Source: Rhodovulum sulfidophilum
Lineage (GTDB): Bacteria; Pseudomonadota; Alphaproteobacteria; Rhodobacterales; Rhodobacteraceae
Direction: 5' to 3'
NCBI GenBank assembly: GCA_003241785.1
Contig: QFPW01000012.1
Span: 103,957 to 167,956 of the forward strand
DNA: 64,000 bases
In this document: positions 8,108 through 17,193 of the stretch, in pieces
Numbering within the stretch: position 1 is the stretch's first letter
How the letters are laid out: each line of letters opens with the position of its first letter
Position numbers and translations under genes: made by a program
The notes under the pieces: generated by a model
Told to the model about the DNA's origin: nothing
Seen by the model: the letters and a program-made list of their open reading frames with translations, nothing else
Database searches by the model: none

Positions 8108-8989
8108 ATGTCGCTTTTCATCGAAACGCTGATCGGCGGACTGCTCGCGGGGACGATGTACTCGCTCGTCGCGATCGGCTTCGTGCTGATCTACAAGGCC
8201 TCGGGCGTGTTCAACTACGCGCAGGGCTCGATCCTGCTCTTCGCGGCGCTGACCTTCGTCACGCTGCACGAGACGGGGATGCCGGCCGCGGTCTCGGTCC
8301 TGCTCACGATCGCGAGCCTCGTCGTGATGGCCGCGCTGATTGAGCGGCTGGTGCTGCGGCCGCTCGCGAACCGCAGCCCGATGACGCTCTTCATGGCGAC
8401 GCTCGGCCTCGCCTACGTGGTCGAGGGCGGGGCGCAGGGGCTGATGGGCTCGCAGGTGCACCAGCTCGACCTCGGCATCCCGGACATGCCGATCTTCGTC
8501 GGCGACGTGCTGATCTCCCAGTTCGACCTCACCGCCGCGGGCGTGGCGATCGCGCTCGTCGGCGTGCTCTGGCTCATGTTCAACCGCACCCGGATCGGCG
8601 TATCGCTGCGCGCGGTCGCCGACGACACCCGCGCGGCGCTCTCGATCGGGATCGACATCAACCGGATCTGGCTGATCGTCTGGGCGGTCGCGGGCGTGGT
8701 CGGCCTCGTCGCGGGCGCGCTCTGGGGGGCGCGGCAGGGGGTGCAGTTCTCGCTGTCGCTCGTCGTGCTGAAGGCGCTGCCGGTGCTGATCATCGGCGGC
8801 TTCACCTCGATCGGCGGCGCCATCGCGGGCGGGCTCATCGTGGGCGCGGGCGAGACGCTGGCCGAGACCTATCTCGGGCCGCTGATCGGCGGCGGGATCA
8901 CGCCCTGGTTCGCCTATGTGCTCGCGCTCGCCTTCCTCTTCATCCGTCCCGCCGGGCTCTTCGGCGATCGCGCCATCGAAAGGGTCTGA
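8108..8989 (+). CDS. livH: Branched-chain-type ABC permease (LivH-like)
   Basis: This 293-aa inner-membrane permease has about eight hydrophobic segments. The N-terminus ETLIGGLLAGTMYSLVAIGFVLIYKASGVFNYAQG and the later GAIAGGLIVGAGETLAETYLG are typical LivH sequence. It starts 9 bp after livG and ends 4 bp before livM, so the importer genes are tightly coupled. It should form the translocation pore with LivM. Confidence 0.92.
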   Translation: MSLFIETLIGGLLAGTMYSLVAIGFVLIYKASGVFNYAQGSILLFAALTFVTLHETGMPAAVSVLLTIASLVVMAALIERLVLRPLANRSPMTLFMATLGLAYVVEGGAQGLMGSQVHQLDLGIPDMPIFVGDVLISQFDLTAAGVAIALVGVLWLMFNRTRIGVSLRAVADDTRAALSIGIDINRIWLIVWAVAGVVGLVAGALWGARQGVQFSLSLVVLKALPVLIIGGFTSIGGAIAGGLIVGAGETLAETYLGPLIGGGITPWFAYVLALAFLFIRPAGLFGDRAIERV

Positions 8990-8993
8990 GCCC

Positions 8994-10058
8994 ATGTCGC
9001 AACCCGATCTCTCGCTCTCCGCGGTCCCGTCGCTCCGGCCACAGCCGGTCTGGATCGCGGCGGGCGCGGTGGCGCTGCTCTACGCGCTGCCGATGGTCGC
9101 GAGCGGCTACTGGCTGAACGCGATCATCCTGCCCTTCCTGATCCTGTCGCTGGCGGGGCTGGGGCTGAACCTGCTGACCGGCTACGCGGGACAGCTCTCG
9201 CTCGGTTCGGGCGCCTTCATGGCGATCGGCGCCTATGCGACCTTCCTCCTCGCCACCCACGCCTCCTGGCTGCCGCTGCCCGTAGCGCTGGTCGTGGCGG
9301 GGCTGATCGCGGGGCTGGCGGGCGCGGTGGCGGGCCTGCCGAGCCTCAGGATCAAGGGGTTCTATCTCATCGTCGGCACGCTGGCGCTGCAGTTCTTCGT
9401 CGAATGGCTGTTCCTGAAATTCCCGTTCTTCTACAACGGCAATTCCTCCGGCACGATCGCGCTCGCCAATCTCTCGGCCTTCGGGATCGACCTCTCGGGC
9501 GACCATGGCCGCTACTGGCTGGCGCTGACGGCGATCCTCCCGCTCACGCTGATCGCGCGCAATCTCGTGCGGCACGGACCGGGGCGGAGCTGGATGGCGA
9601 TCCGCGACATGGACACGGCCGCGGCGGTGATCGGCATCCCGGTCGCCCGCGCCAAGATCACCGCCTTCGCGGTCAGCTCCTTCTATCTCGGCATCGCCGG
9701 CGCGCTCTGGGCCTTCGCCTATCTCGGCACCGCGAGCGTGCAGAGCTTCGGGCTGACGCGCTCCTACCAGATCCTGTTCATCATCATCCTCGGCGGCATG
9801 GGCTCGCTCTCGGGCGCCTTCCTCGGCGCGGCCTTCGTGAGCCTGCTTCCGATCGCGCTCGACGTCGCCTTCCAGCATCTCTTCGCGGGCCAGGTCGACG
9901 CGGGCCTGCTGCAGAACCTCCAGAAGGTCATCTTCGGCGCGCTCATCATCTGGTTCCTGATCCGGGAACCCGAGGGGCTCGCCCGTCTCCTGACCGACCT
10001 CGCCGCCGGCCTCGGCCGCCGCGCGGGGTTTCGGAAACCCGACCAGCCGGCCGCGTGA
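8994..10058 (+). CDS. livM: Branched-chain-type ABC permease (LivM-like)
   Basis: This 354-aa inner-membrane permease is the LivH partner. Hydrophobic segments begin at about residue 20. GLGLNLLTGYAGQLSLGSGAFMAIGAY and LRIKGFYLIVGTLALQFFVEW are characteristic of LivM. The ATG at 8994 was chosen because it directly follows livH; an open frame extends upstream inside livH but has no support. Confidence 0.92.
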   Translation: MSQPDLSLSAVPSLRPQPVWIAAGAVALLYALPMVASGYWLNAIILPFLILSLAGLGLNLLTGYAGQLSLGSGAFMAIGAYATFLLATHASWLPLPVALVVAGLIAGLAGAVAGLPSLRIKGFYLIVGTLALQFFVEWLFLKFPFFYNGNSSGTIALANLSAFGIDLSGDHGRYWLALTAILPLTLIARNLVRHGPGRSWMAIRDMDTAAAVIGIPVARAKITAFAVSSFYLGIAGALWAFAYLGTASVQSFGLTRSYQILFIIILGGMGSLSGAFLGAAFVSLLPIALDVAFQHLFAGQVDAGLLQNLQKVIFGALIIWFLIREPEGLARLLTDLAAGLGRRAGFRKPDQPAA

Positions 10059-10087
10059 ACGCCGGCCCGATCCCAATGAGGACAGAC

Positions 10088-11410
10088 ATGAAACGCACCC
10101 TGATCGCGGCGCTGCTCGCCGCCACCGCCCTCGGCTCGGTCCCCGCCTTCGCCGAGCCGGGCGACCAGTACATCCCGCTCCCGACCTACCGCGTCGGGCC
10201 CTATGCCTCGTCGGGCGAGCTCTGGTGGGCCGGGACCAAGGACTATTTCCGCTACATCAACGACGTCGAGGGCGGCGTGAACGGCGTGAAGCTCGACTAC
10301 GAGGAATTCGAGACCGAGTGGAACACCGACCGCATCGTCGAGGTCTATGAGCGGACCAAGGGCGGCAAGCCCGGCGAGCCGGTCGCCTTCTTCTTCACCC
10401 ATTCGACCCCGGCGAGCTACGCGCTGATCGAGCGCGCGGCCAAGGACAAGATCCCGCTGGTCGACCCCGCCGGCGGCCGGACCGAGTCGATCGACGGCAC
10501 GGTCTTCCCCTACGCCTTCCCGCTGCTCTTCAGCTACTACAGCCAGGCCTCGACCGGCATCAACTACATCGCCGAGAAGGAGGGCGGGTTCGAGAACCTC
10601 AAGGGCAAAAAGATCGCGACGGTCTATCACGACAGCCCCTATGGCCGCGAGACGCAGGCCGCGATCGCGGCGCTGGCCGAGAAATACGGCTTCGAGAACA
10701 TCCAGATCCCGGTCGCGGATCCCGGCAACGAGCAGTCGGCGCAGTGGCGCCAGATCCGCGAGGCGAAGCCCGACTGGATCTTCCTCCGCACCTGGGGCGT
10801 CTCGACCCCGGTCGCGATCAAGACCGCCGCGCGGTTCGGCTTCCCAGCCGACCACATCATCGGCGACGTCTGGGCCGGGTCGGAATCCGACGTGATCCCG
10901 GCCGGCGAGGCCGCGATCGGCTACCAGGCGCTGGCCCCCTATCCGGGCGGCGCGGATTTCGGGATCCACGAGCGGCTCCGGGCCGAGATCCTCGACAAGG
11001 GCAAGTCGGACCTGCGCGACCAGAAGTACTTCGGCGCGGTCTACTACAACATCGGCCTCATCAACGCGGCGCTCGCGGTCGAGGCGCTGCGCGCCGGCCA
11101 GGCGCATTTCGGGAACCGCGCGCTCAACGGCGAGGAGGGCCGCTGGGCCTTCGAGCACCTGACGATCGACGAGCCCCGGCTCGAGGAGATCGGCTTCGCG
11201 GGCCTGCTGCAGCCGATCGCGATCACCCCCCGCGACCATGAGGGCGGCGGCGCCGCGCGCATCCAGCAATGGGACGGCGAGAAATGGGTGCTCGTCACCG
11301 ACTGGATCAAGGCCGATCCCGAGGTGGTCCAGCCGCTGATCGCCGAGAAATCCGCCGCCTATGCCAAGGAGCACGGGATCACCCCGCGCAATCCCGACGC
11401 CGAATTCTGA
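10088..11410 (+). CDS. Periplasmic binding protein of Liv-type ABC system, copy 1
   Basis: This 440-aa protein has a Sec signal peptide (about residues 1-21, ending AFA) and a type I periplasmic binding fold of the branched-chain amino-acid receptor family. It would capture the substrate in the periplasm for LivHMGF. The start at 10088 has TGAGGA 5 nt upstream; an ATG at 10076 overlaps that ribosome site. Long stretches are nearly identical to the next gene product, for example IPVADPGNEQSAQWRQ and LRTWGVSTPVAIKTAA, which shows a tandem duplication. A 6-bp hairpin (11424-11438) lies between the two copies. The ligand is unknown. Confidence 0.9.
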   Translation: MKRTLIAALLAATALGSVPAFAEPGDQYIPLPTYRVGPYASSGELWWAGTKDYFRYINDVEGGVNGVKLDYEEFETEWNTDRIVEVYERTKGGKPGEPVAFFFTHSTPASYALIERAAKDKIPLVDPAGGRTESIDGTVFPYAFPLLFSYYSQASTGINYIAEKEGGFENLKGKKIATVYHDSPYGRETQAAIAALAEKYGFENIQIPVADPGNEQSAQWRQIREAKPDWIFLRTWGVSTPVAIKTAARFGFPADHIIGDVWAGSESDVIPAGEAAIGYQALAPYPGGADFGIHERLRAEILDKGKSDLRDQKYFGAVYYNIGLINAALAVEALRAGQAHFGNRALNGEEGRWAFEHLTIDEPRLEEIGFAGLLQPIAITPRDHEGGGAARIQQWDGEKWVLVTDWIKADPEVVQPLIAEKSAAYAKEHGITPRNPDAEF

Positions 11411-11465
11411 CCCGACCGGGCCAGCCCCGTTCCGGGGCCGCCCGCGAACTCCCCCGGAGATCCTC

Positions 11466-12797
11466 ATGACCAGAGCCCCGCTTCGCCTCGCGGTCGCCGC
11501 CGCCCTCTCGCTCCTCGCCGCTCCCGCCTTCGCGGTCGACACGACGCCCGGCCCGGACGGCGACAAGCAGTTCTTCCCGATCGCGAGCTACCGCGTCGGC
11601 CCCTACGCCGGCGCCTCAGCCTCGATCTGGGCCGGACGCATCGACTATTACCGCTACGTCAACGAGGTCGAGGGCGGCATCAACGGCGTGCCGATCGTCT
11701 GGCAGGAATGCGAGACGGAATGGACCGCCGAGAAGGGCATCGAATGCTATGAGCGGCTGAAGCACGGGCTGAACGGCGCGCCGATCGCGGCCTATTTCCC
11801 GAATGGCGCGCCGGCGGCCTATGCCCTCACCGACCGGGCGGCGGCGGACAAGATCCCGCTGGTCACCCTCGCCTATGGCCGGACCGAGGCGACCGACGGG
11901 CGGGTCTTCCCCTACAATTTCCCGATCATGGTCACCTTCTATTCCGAGGCCTCGGCGCTCGTGAACTACATCGCCGAGCGCGAGGGCGGGTTCGAGAACC
12001 TCAGGGGCAAGACCATCGCCACGGTCTACCACGACAGCGCCTATGGCCGCGAGACGCTGGAGCCGATGGCGCTGCTCGCCGAGAAATACGGCTTCGAGAA
12101 CGTGCAGATCCCGGTGGCCGATCCCGGCAACGAGCAGTCGGCGCAGTGGCGCCAGGTGCGCGAGGCGCGGCCCGACTGGGTATTCCTGCGGACCTGGGGC
12201 GTCTCGACCCCGGTCGCGATCAAGACCGCCGCGCGCTACGGCATCCCGGCGGACCATATCGTCGGTGACGTCTGGGCGAGCTCCGAGGAGGACGTGATCC
12301 CGGCCGCCGACGCGGCCAAGGGCTATCTCGCGCTCACCCCCTATCCGGGCGGCGCGGATTTCGAGATCCACAAGCGGCTCAAGGCCGCGATCCTCGACAC
12401 CGGCAAATCCGACCTGCGCGACCCGAAGGCCTTCGGCAGCGTCTACTACAACTCCGGCCTCGTCGACGCGCTGATCTCGGTCGAGATCGTGCGCCAGGCG
12501 CAGGCGAAGTTCGGCAACCGGCCGATCACCAGCGAGGAGGGCCAGTGGGCGCTCGAAAACCTCCGGCTCGACGACGCGGCTCTTGAACAGGCGGGCTTCC
12601 TCGGCCTCGTGCAGAACCTCCAGCTCTCGCCCGAGGACCACGAGGGCGGCGGCGCGGTGCGGGTGCAGCAGTGGGACGGCGCGAAATGGACCCCGATCAG
12701 CGACTGGGTGCAGGCCGACCGCGCGCTGCTCCGGCCGCTCATAGAGGCCAAGGCCGAAGCCTACGCCAAGGAGCACGGGATCGATGTCTCGAACTGA
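11466..12797 (+). CDS. Periplasmic binding protein of Liv-type ABC system, copy 2
   Basis: This 443-aa paralogue of the preceding protein has its own signal peptide (about residues 1-23, ending AFA) and the same type I binding fold. Its ribosome site is CCGGAG. The N-terminal lobe has diverged more (ETEWTAEKGIECYERLKHG, NGAPAAYALTDRAA) than the central region, which suggests a shifted ligand preference while docking to the same permease. It carries an extra Cys pair near residues 83 and 95. The end overlaps livF by 14 bp. Confidence 0.9.
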   Translation: MTRAPLRLAVAAALSLLAAPAFAVDTTPGPDGDKQFFPIASYRVGPYAGASASIWAGRIDYYRYVNEVEGGINGVPIVWQECETEWTAEKGIECYERLKHGLNGAPIAAYFPNGAPAAYALTDRAAADKIPLVTLAYGRTEATDGRVFPYNFPIMVTFYSEASALVNYIAEREGGFENLRGKTIATVYHDSAYGRETLEPMALLAEKYGFENVQIPVADPGNEQSAQWRQVREARPDWVFLRTWGVSTPVAIKTAARYGIPADHIVGDVWASSEEDVIPAADAAKGYLALTPYPGGADFEIHKRLKAAILDTGKSDLRDPKAFGSVYYNSGLVDALISVEIVRQAQAKFGNRPITSEEGQWALENLRLDDAALEQAGFLGLVQNLQLSPEDHEGGGAVRVQQWDGAKWTPISDWVQADRALLRPLIEAKAEAYAKEHGIDVSN

Positions 12798-13578
12798 GCC
12801 CGGCGTGAAGCCCGGATCCGCGGCGGAGCCCGCCGCGGCGCGGGCGCTGGAGGTCGCGGGGATCGAGGTCGTCTACGGCGGCGCGATCCTCGCCGTCGCC
12901 GACGTCTCGCTCTCGGTCGGACCGGGCGAGGTCGTGGCCCTGCTCGGCGCCAACGGCGCCGGCAAGAGCACGACGCTGAAGGCGATCTCGGGGCTGATCG
13001 CCTCGGATCGCGGCCGGGTCTCGCGCGGGCGCGTCACCTGGGACGGCGCCGAGACCGCCGGCGTGCCCCCGAACCGGCTGACCGAGCGCGGGATCGTGCA
13101 CGTGCTCGAGGGGCGGCACGTCTTCCCGCAGCTCACGGTCGAGGAGAACCTGCGCGCCGGCGCCTTCCTCCGCCGCCCGTCGTCGCGCGCGCTCGAGGAA
13201 CGGCTGGAGCGCGTCTACCGCTGGTTCCCGCGGCTTCGCGCGAAGCGGCGGACGCTCGCCGGGCTCACCTCGGGCGGCGAGCAGCAGATGATCGCGATCG
13301 GCCGCGCGCTCCTGACCGAGCCCCGGCTCGTGCTGCTCGACGAGCCCTCGATGGGGCTGGCGCCGAAGATCGTCGCGGAGATCTTCGAGATCATCGTCGA
13401 GCTCAACCGCGCCGAGGGGCTGTCCTTCCTCGTCGCCGAGCAGAACGTCGCCCAGTCGCTCGCCCACGCGCACCGCGCCTATGTGCTCGACGCCGGGCGC
13501 GTGGCGCTGGAGGGCGCCGCCGCGGAGCTGCGCGCCCGCGACGACCTCGACCGGATCTATCTCGGCGAAAGCGCCTGA
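12784..13578 (+). CDS. livF: Branched-chain-type ABC transporter ATPase (LivF-like)
   Basis: This 264-aa protein is the second ATPase subunit of the importer. Walker A is GANGAGKST, the signature is TSGGEQQM, Walker B is RLVLLDEPSMGLAP, and VLEGRHVFPQLTVEENLRAGA is characteristic of LivF. It starts inside the 3' end of the second binding-protein gene (14-bp overlap), so translation is probably coupled. It is the last gene of the 4603-13578 operon. No clear terminator was seen after it. Confidence 0.92.
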   Translation: MSRTEPGVKPGSAAEPAAARALEVAGIEVVYGGAILAVADVSLSVGPGEVVALLGANGAGKSTTLKAISGLIASDRGRVSRGRVTWDGAETAGVPPNRLTERGIVHVLEGRHVFPQLTVEENLRAGAFLRRPSSRALEERLERVYRWFPRLRAKRRTLAGLTSGGEQQMIAIGRALLTEPRLVLLDEPSMGLAPKIVAEIFEIIVELNRAEGLSFLVAEQNVAQSLAHAHRAYVLDAGRVALEGAAAELRARDDLDRIYLGESA

Positions 13579-13715
13579 GCGCCGCCGTCGCGGTCGCGCG
13601 CGCCCCATTCCGGCCCGCGCCGGGGATGTGCTAACCTCGCCCGGAAACGGGGCGCGGACATGACGGACCCCGGAAAGGGCCGGGGCATACCCCGGCGGTC
13701 GGCGGGGAGAAGAGC

Positions 13716-15560
13716 TTGAGCGCGGAAAGGACCGATCCGGGCGGATCGCGCGGCTGGCCGCCGCCGCGGGCCGGCGCGCGCCCTGGCCGCCGGATCCTCG
13801 ACTGGCGGCTGATCCTCGCCGGGCTCGCGCTCATCGGCCTCGCGGTCTGGCTCGGCGGGCGCGTCGCCTATCGCCAGCAGTACGCCGCCGCCGCGGCGCG
13901 GGCCGAGACGGTGCTGCGCCTGACGGTGAACGCGCTCGAGGCCGATCTCGCGCGCTACGAGGTGGTGCCGCAGCTGATCGGCGACCTCGACCTGCTCGAC
14001 GCGCTGGTCGCCGATCCCGGCGACCGGGAGCTGCGCCGGCGCGCCAGCGCATGGCTGGCCGAGCACGGCGCCGCGATGGACGCCTCGGACATCTACCTGA
14101 TCCTGCCGACCGGCGAGACGATCGCGCATTCGACCTATCAGGGGCCGGGCAGCTTCATCGGCGAGAATTTCGCCTACCGGCCCTATTTCATCGATGCGAT
14201 GAAGGGCGAGCGCGCGCGGTTCTTCGGCGTCGGCACCACCTCGGGGGTGCGCGGCTATTATTTCTCGGCGCCGGTGCGCGACGCCCTCGGCCGGATCGGC
14301 GCGGTCATCGCGGTCAAGGTCGACGTCGACCGGATCGAGGCCGCCTGGCGCGGCGGCGAGTACCGGGTGATCGTGACCGACCCCGAGGGGGTGGTCTTCC
14401 TCTCGTCCGAGCCGGGCTGGCTCTACCACGGGCTCCTCCCGCTCACCCCCGAGCGGCGGGCGCGGACCAGCGCCTCGCGCCGCTACGCGAACCAGCCGCT
14501 GACCGAGTTTCCGGCCGAGCGGCGCCTCAGCCATGGCGCCGAGACGCTGCGCCTGCCGGGCCCGGGGGAGGGGACGCGCGACTATATCGTCGCCTCCGAG
14601 ACCATGCCGGATGAAGGCTGGACGGTGCACGCGCTGCTCGACAGCGCCGGGCCGCGGGGCGAGGCGCGCTTCGCCGCGCTCAGCCTCGCGCCGCTCCTCT
14701 CGGCGGCCGGGTTCGGCGGGCTGATGTGGCGGCAGCGCCGCGTCCAGGCCGCCGAGCGCCGCGAGCTGCGCCGCCTCGCGACCGCCGAGCTCGAGCGGCG
14801 GGTGGTGGCGCGCACCTCCGACCTCGCGCGGGTGAACGGCCAGCTGGAGCAGGAGATCGCCGAGCGGCGCGCGACCGAGGCGGAACTCCGCGCGGCGCAG
14901 GAAAGCCTGGTGCAGGTCGGCAAGCTCGCCGCGCTTGGGCAGATGTCCGCCGCGCTCAGCCACGAGATCAACCAGCCGCTCGCCGCCGCGCGCAACTACG
15001 CCGACAGCGCGGCGATCCTGATCGATCGCGGCGAGCTCGGCCGGGCGCGCGAGAACATCGCGCAGATCCTCGGCCTCGTCGACCGGATGGCGGCGATCGG
15101 CAAGCACCTGCGCCAGGCGGCGCGCCGGCCCGAGGCGCCGCTCGGCGCGGTGGCGCTCGCCCCGCTGCTCGCCGAGACCCGCACCATCGTCGGGCCCCGG
15201 CTGGCGAGCGCCGGGGCGGTGCTCGAGATCGACGTCGCGGACGACCTGCCGCCGCTCCGCGCCGGGCCGACGCGGCTGCAGCAGGTGCTGGTGAACCTCG
15301 TCACCAACGCCGCCGACGCGGTGGCGGAGGGAGCGGACCGCCGGATCACCCTCTCCGCCCGGGTGGAGCAGGGGCGCGTCGCGATCCGGGTGCGCGACCG
15401 CGGCCCCGGCGTGCCGCCGGCGATCGCGGCGCGGATCTTCGATCCCTTCTTCACCACCAAGGGCGCGGGCCTCGGCCTCGGCCTCTCGATCACCGCCAAT
15501 ATCGTGCGCGACTTCGGCGGCGAGATCTCCTGCGCCGACGCGCGTCCGGGCGCGGCGTGA
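13716..15560 (+). CDS. DctB-like sensor histidine kinase
   Basis: This 614-aa inner-membrane kinase starts at TTG (13716) with GGGGAGA upstream. A first transmembrane segment (about residues 28-48) is followed by a periplasmic double-PAS-like sensor of the DctB type (IYLILPTGETIAHSTYQGPGSF, GENFAYRPYF). A second transmembrane segment (about 310-330) leads to a coiled region. The DHp domain carries ALSHEINQPLAAARNY with the phospho-accepting His near residue 416. The ATPase domain has NLVTNAADAV, DRGPGVP and GAGLGLGLSI. Its stop overlaps the GTG start of the regulator. The adjacent tct genes suggest that it senses a C4 or tricarboxylate-type acid and controls their uptake. Confidence 0.88.
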   Translation: MSAERTDPGGSRGWPPPRAGARPGRRILDWRLILAGLALIGLAVWLGGRVAYRQQYAAAAARAETVLRLTVNALEADLARYEVVPQLIGDLDLLDALVADPGDRELRRRASAWLAEHGAAMDASDIYLILPTGETIAHSTYQGPGSFIGENFAYRPYFIDAMKGERARFFGVGTTSGVRGYYFSAPVRDALGRIGAVIAVKVDVDRIEAAWRGGEYRVIVTDPEGVVFLSSEPGWLYHGLLPLTPERRARTSASRRYANQPLTEFPAERRLSHGAETLRLPGPGEGTRDYIVASETMPDEGWTVHALLDSAGPRGEARFAALSLAPLLSAAGFGGLMWRQRRVQAAERRELRRLATAELERRVVARTSDLARVNGQLEQEIAERRATEAELRAAQESLVQVGKLAALGQMSAALSHEINQPLAAARNYADSAAILIDRGELGRARENIAQILGLVDRMAAIGKHLRQAARRPEAPLGAVALAPLLAETRTIVGPRLASAGAVLEIDVADDLPPLRAGPTRLQQVLVNLVTNAADAVAEGADRRITLSARVEQGRVAIRVRDRGPGVPPAIAARIFDPFFTTKGAGLGLGLSITANIVRDFGGEISCADARPGAA

Positions 15561-16888
15561 GCGGCGGGCGGGTGCTGCTCGTCGACGACGACGAGGCGAT
15601 GCGCGGCTCCACCGCGCAGGCGCTGGAACTCGCGGGCTTCGCGGTCGAGCCGCTCGCCTCGGGCGAGGAGGCGCTGCGCTTCGCGGGCCAGGGCTTCACG
15701 GGCGTGGTGGTGAGCGACATCCGCATGCCCGGGATGGACGGGATGACGCTGCTCGGCCGGGTGCGCGAGGCTGACCCGGAGCTGCCGGTGATCCTCGTCA
15801 CCGGCCATGCCGAGGTGCCGCTCGCGGTCGAGGCGATCCGGGGCGGCGCCTATGACTTCATCGAGAAGCCCTTCGTCGCGCAGGAGCTCGCGACGGTGAT
15901 CCGCCGCGCGCTCGACCATCGCGGCCTCGTGCTGGAGAACCGCCGCCTCCGCGCGGTGGCGGGCAAGCGCGACGACATCGAGGCGCGGCTTCCGGGCCGG
16001 ACCCAAGTCATGGTCGACCTGCGCTACCGGCTCCGGGCGATCGGCGCCTCGGACGCCGACACGCTGATCATCGGCCCGACCGGCGCCGGCAAGGAGGTGG
16101 TCGCCCGCGCGCTCCACGACATCTCCGCCCGGGCGGCGCGGCCCTTCGTGGTGATCAACTGCGCCGCGTTGCCCAAGGCCTTGATCGAGAGCGAGCTTTT
16201 CGGCCATGAGGCGGGCGCCTTCCCGGGCGCGCTCCGCCCGCGCTACGGCAAGTTCGAGCACGCGCGGGGCGGCACGGTGCTGCTCGACGAGATCGGGGCG
16301 ATGCCACTCGACCTTCAGGCGAAGCTCCTGCGCGTGCTGCAGGAGCGGGTGATCACCCGGCTCGGCTCGAACGATCCGGCGCCGCTCGACGCGCGCTTCG
16401 TCGCGGTCAACAAGGAGGACCTCGCCGAGGCGGTGGCGCGCGGCGACTTCCGCGAGGATCTCTACTGGCAATTGAGCGTCGCCGTGCTGCATGTCCCGCC
16501 GCTCGCGGCGCGGCGCGAGGACGTGCCGCTCCTCTTCCCGCAGCTCGTGCGCGAATCCGCCGCGCGCCACAATCTGCCCGAGCGCGCGGTGCCGCCGGCC
16601 TTCCTCTCCGGCCTCGCGGCGCGCGACTGGCCCGGCAACGTGCGCGAGCTCCGCAACCTCGCCGAGCGGTTCGCGCTCGGCCTCGAGGCGGCCGAGGAGC
16701 GGCCGGTCGAGGGCGCGCGGCTCGCCGAGCGCGTGGCCGAGTTCGAGCGCGGCCTGATCGCGGGGGCGATCGCGGCGCATGGCGGCCGGCTGCGCCCGGT
16801 CTACGAGACGCTCGGGATCTCGCGGAAGACGCTCTACGAGAAGATGCGGAAGCACGGTCTCGACCGCCGGATGATCCTCGACGAGTAG
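15557..16888 (+). CDS. DctD-like AAA+ response regulator
   Basis: This 443-aa regulator has a receiver domain (about residues 5-118; phospho-acceptor D54 in VSDIRMPGMDG), an AAA+ domain (about 145-370; Walker A GPTGAGKE, Walker B GGTVLLDEIG) and a Fis-type HTH at the end (YETLGISRKTLYEKM). The sigma54-contacting GAFTGA loop reads GAFPGA (P at residue 223), which casts doubt on ordinary sigma54 activation. The GTG start overlaps the kinase TGA. It lies 305 bp upstream of the tct operon, the most likely target. Confidence 0.88.
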   Translation: MSGGRVLLVDDDEAMRGSTAQALELAGFAVEPLASGEEALRFAGQGFTGVVVSDIRMPGMDGMTLLGRVREADPELPVILVTGHAEVPLAVEAIRGGAYDFIEKPFVAQELATVIRRALDHRGLVLENRRLRAVAGKRDDIEARLPGRTQVMVDLRYRLRAIGASDADTLIIGPTGAGKEVVARALHDISARAARPFVVINCAALPKALIESELFGHEAGAFPGALRPRYGKFEHARGGTVLLDEIGAMPLDLQAKLLRVLQERVITRLGSNDPAPLDARFVAVNKEDLAEAVARGDFREDLYWQLSVAVLHVPPLAARREDVPLLFPQLVRESAARHNLPERAVPPAFLSGLAARDWPGNVRELRNLAERFALGLEAAEERPVEGARLAERVAEFERGLIAGAIAAHGGRLRPVYETLGISRKTLYEKMRKHGLDRRMILDE

Positions 16889-17008
16889 GGTGGGCGATTC
16901 CGCCCACCTTCCTCCGCCCGCGCTCAGGCTCGCCGTTCCTGGCATGCGCCCTTTCGGGAGCGCCGCGCGGCGTCGGTGGGGGATGGTGGGCGGAATCGCC
17001 CACCCTAC
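16885..17008. repeat. REP-like inverted pair between dctD-like gene and tctC
   Basis: A 24-bp sequence at 16885-16908, itself a hairpin (GGTGGGCG-ATTC-CGCCCACC), is present as an exact reverse complement at 16985-17008. The pair encloses about 76 bp. A third small hairpin (GGGTGGA-TT-TCCACCC, 17009-17024) adjoins it. This looks like a REP/BIME-type or small MITE-like element. It fills much of the 305-bp gap (16889-17193) upstream of tctC; the remainder shows no gene. The first hairpin, immediately after the regulator stop, could also act as a terminator. Confidence 0.7.
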
Positions 17009-17193
17009 GGGTGGATTTCCACCCATGGTCCGGCGCGGATGTTACGCTTTCCACCCATTTCTGGCGCGCGCGCGGCGATTTCGCCGCCGGGCGGCGCCTT
17101 TTTCTTTGTCCCGGGCCGGGCCATGGCGGCAGGCTGCGGGGCAGGTCACGCGCCCCAGAAGCGCGGTCCCGAAACTATCTCTGGGAGGAGAAC

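Noticed and set aside
16940..16955. TGGCATGCGCCCTTTC as a sigma54 promoter upstream of tctC
   Set aside because: It keeps the TGGCA part, but the -12 element reads CTTTC where TTGC is expected. It is also about 240 bp from the tctC start and inside the REP-like element.
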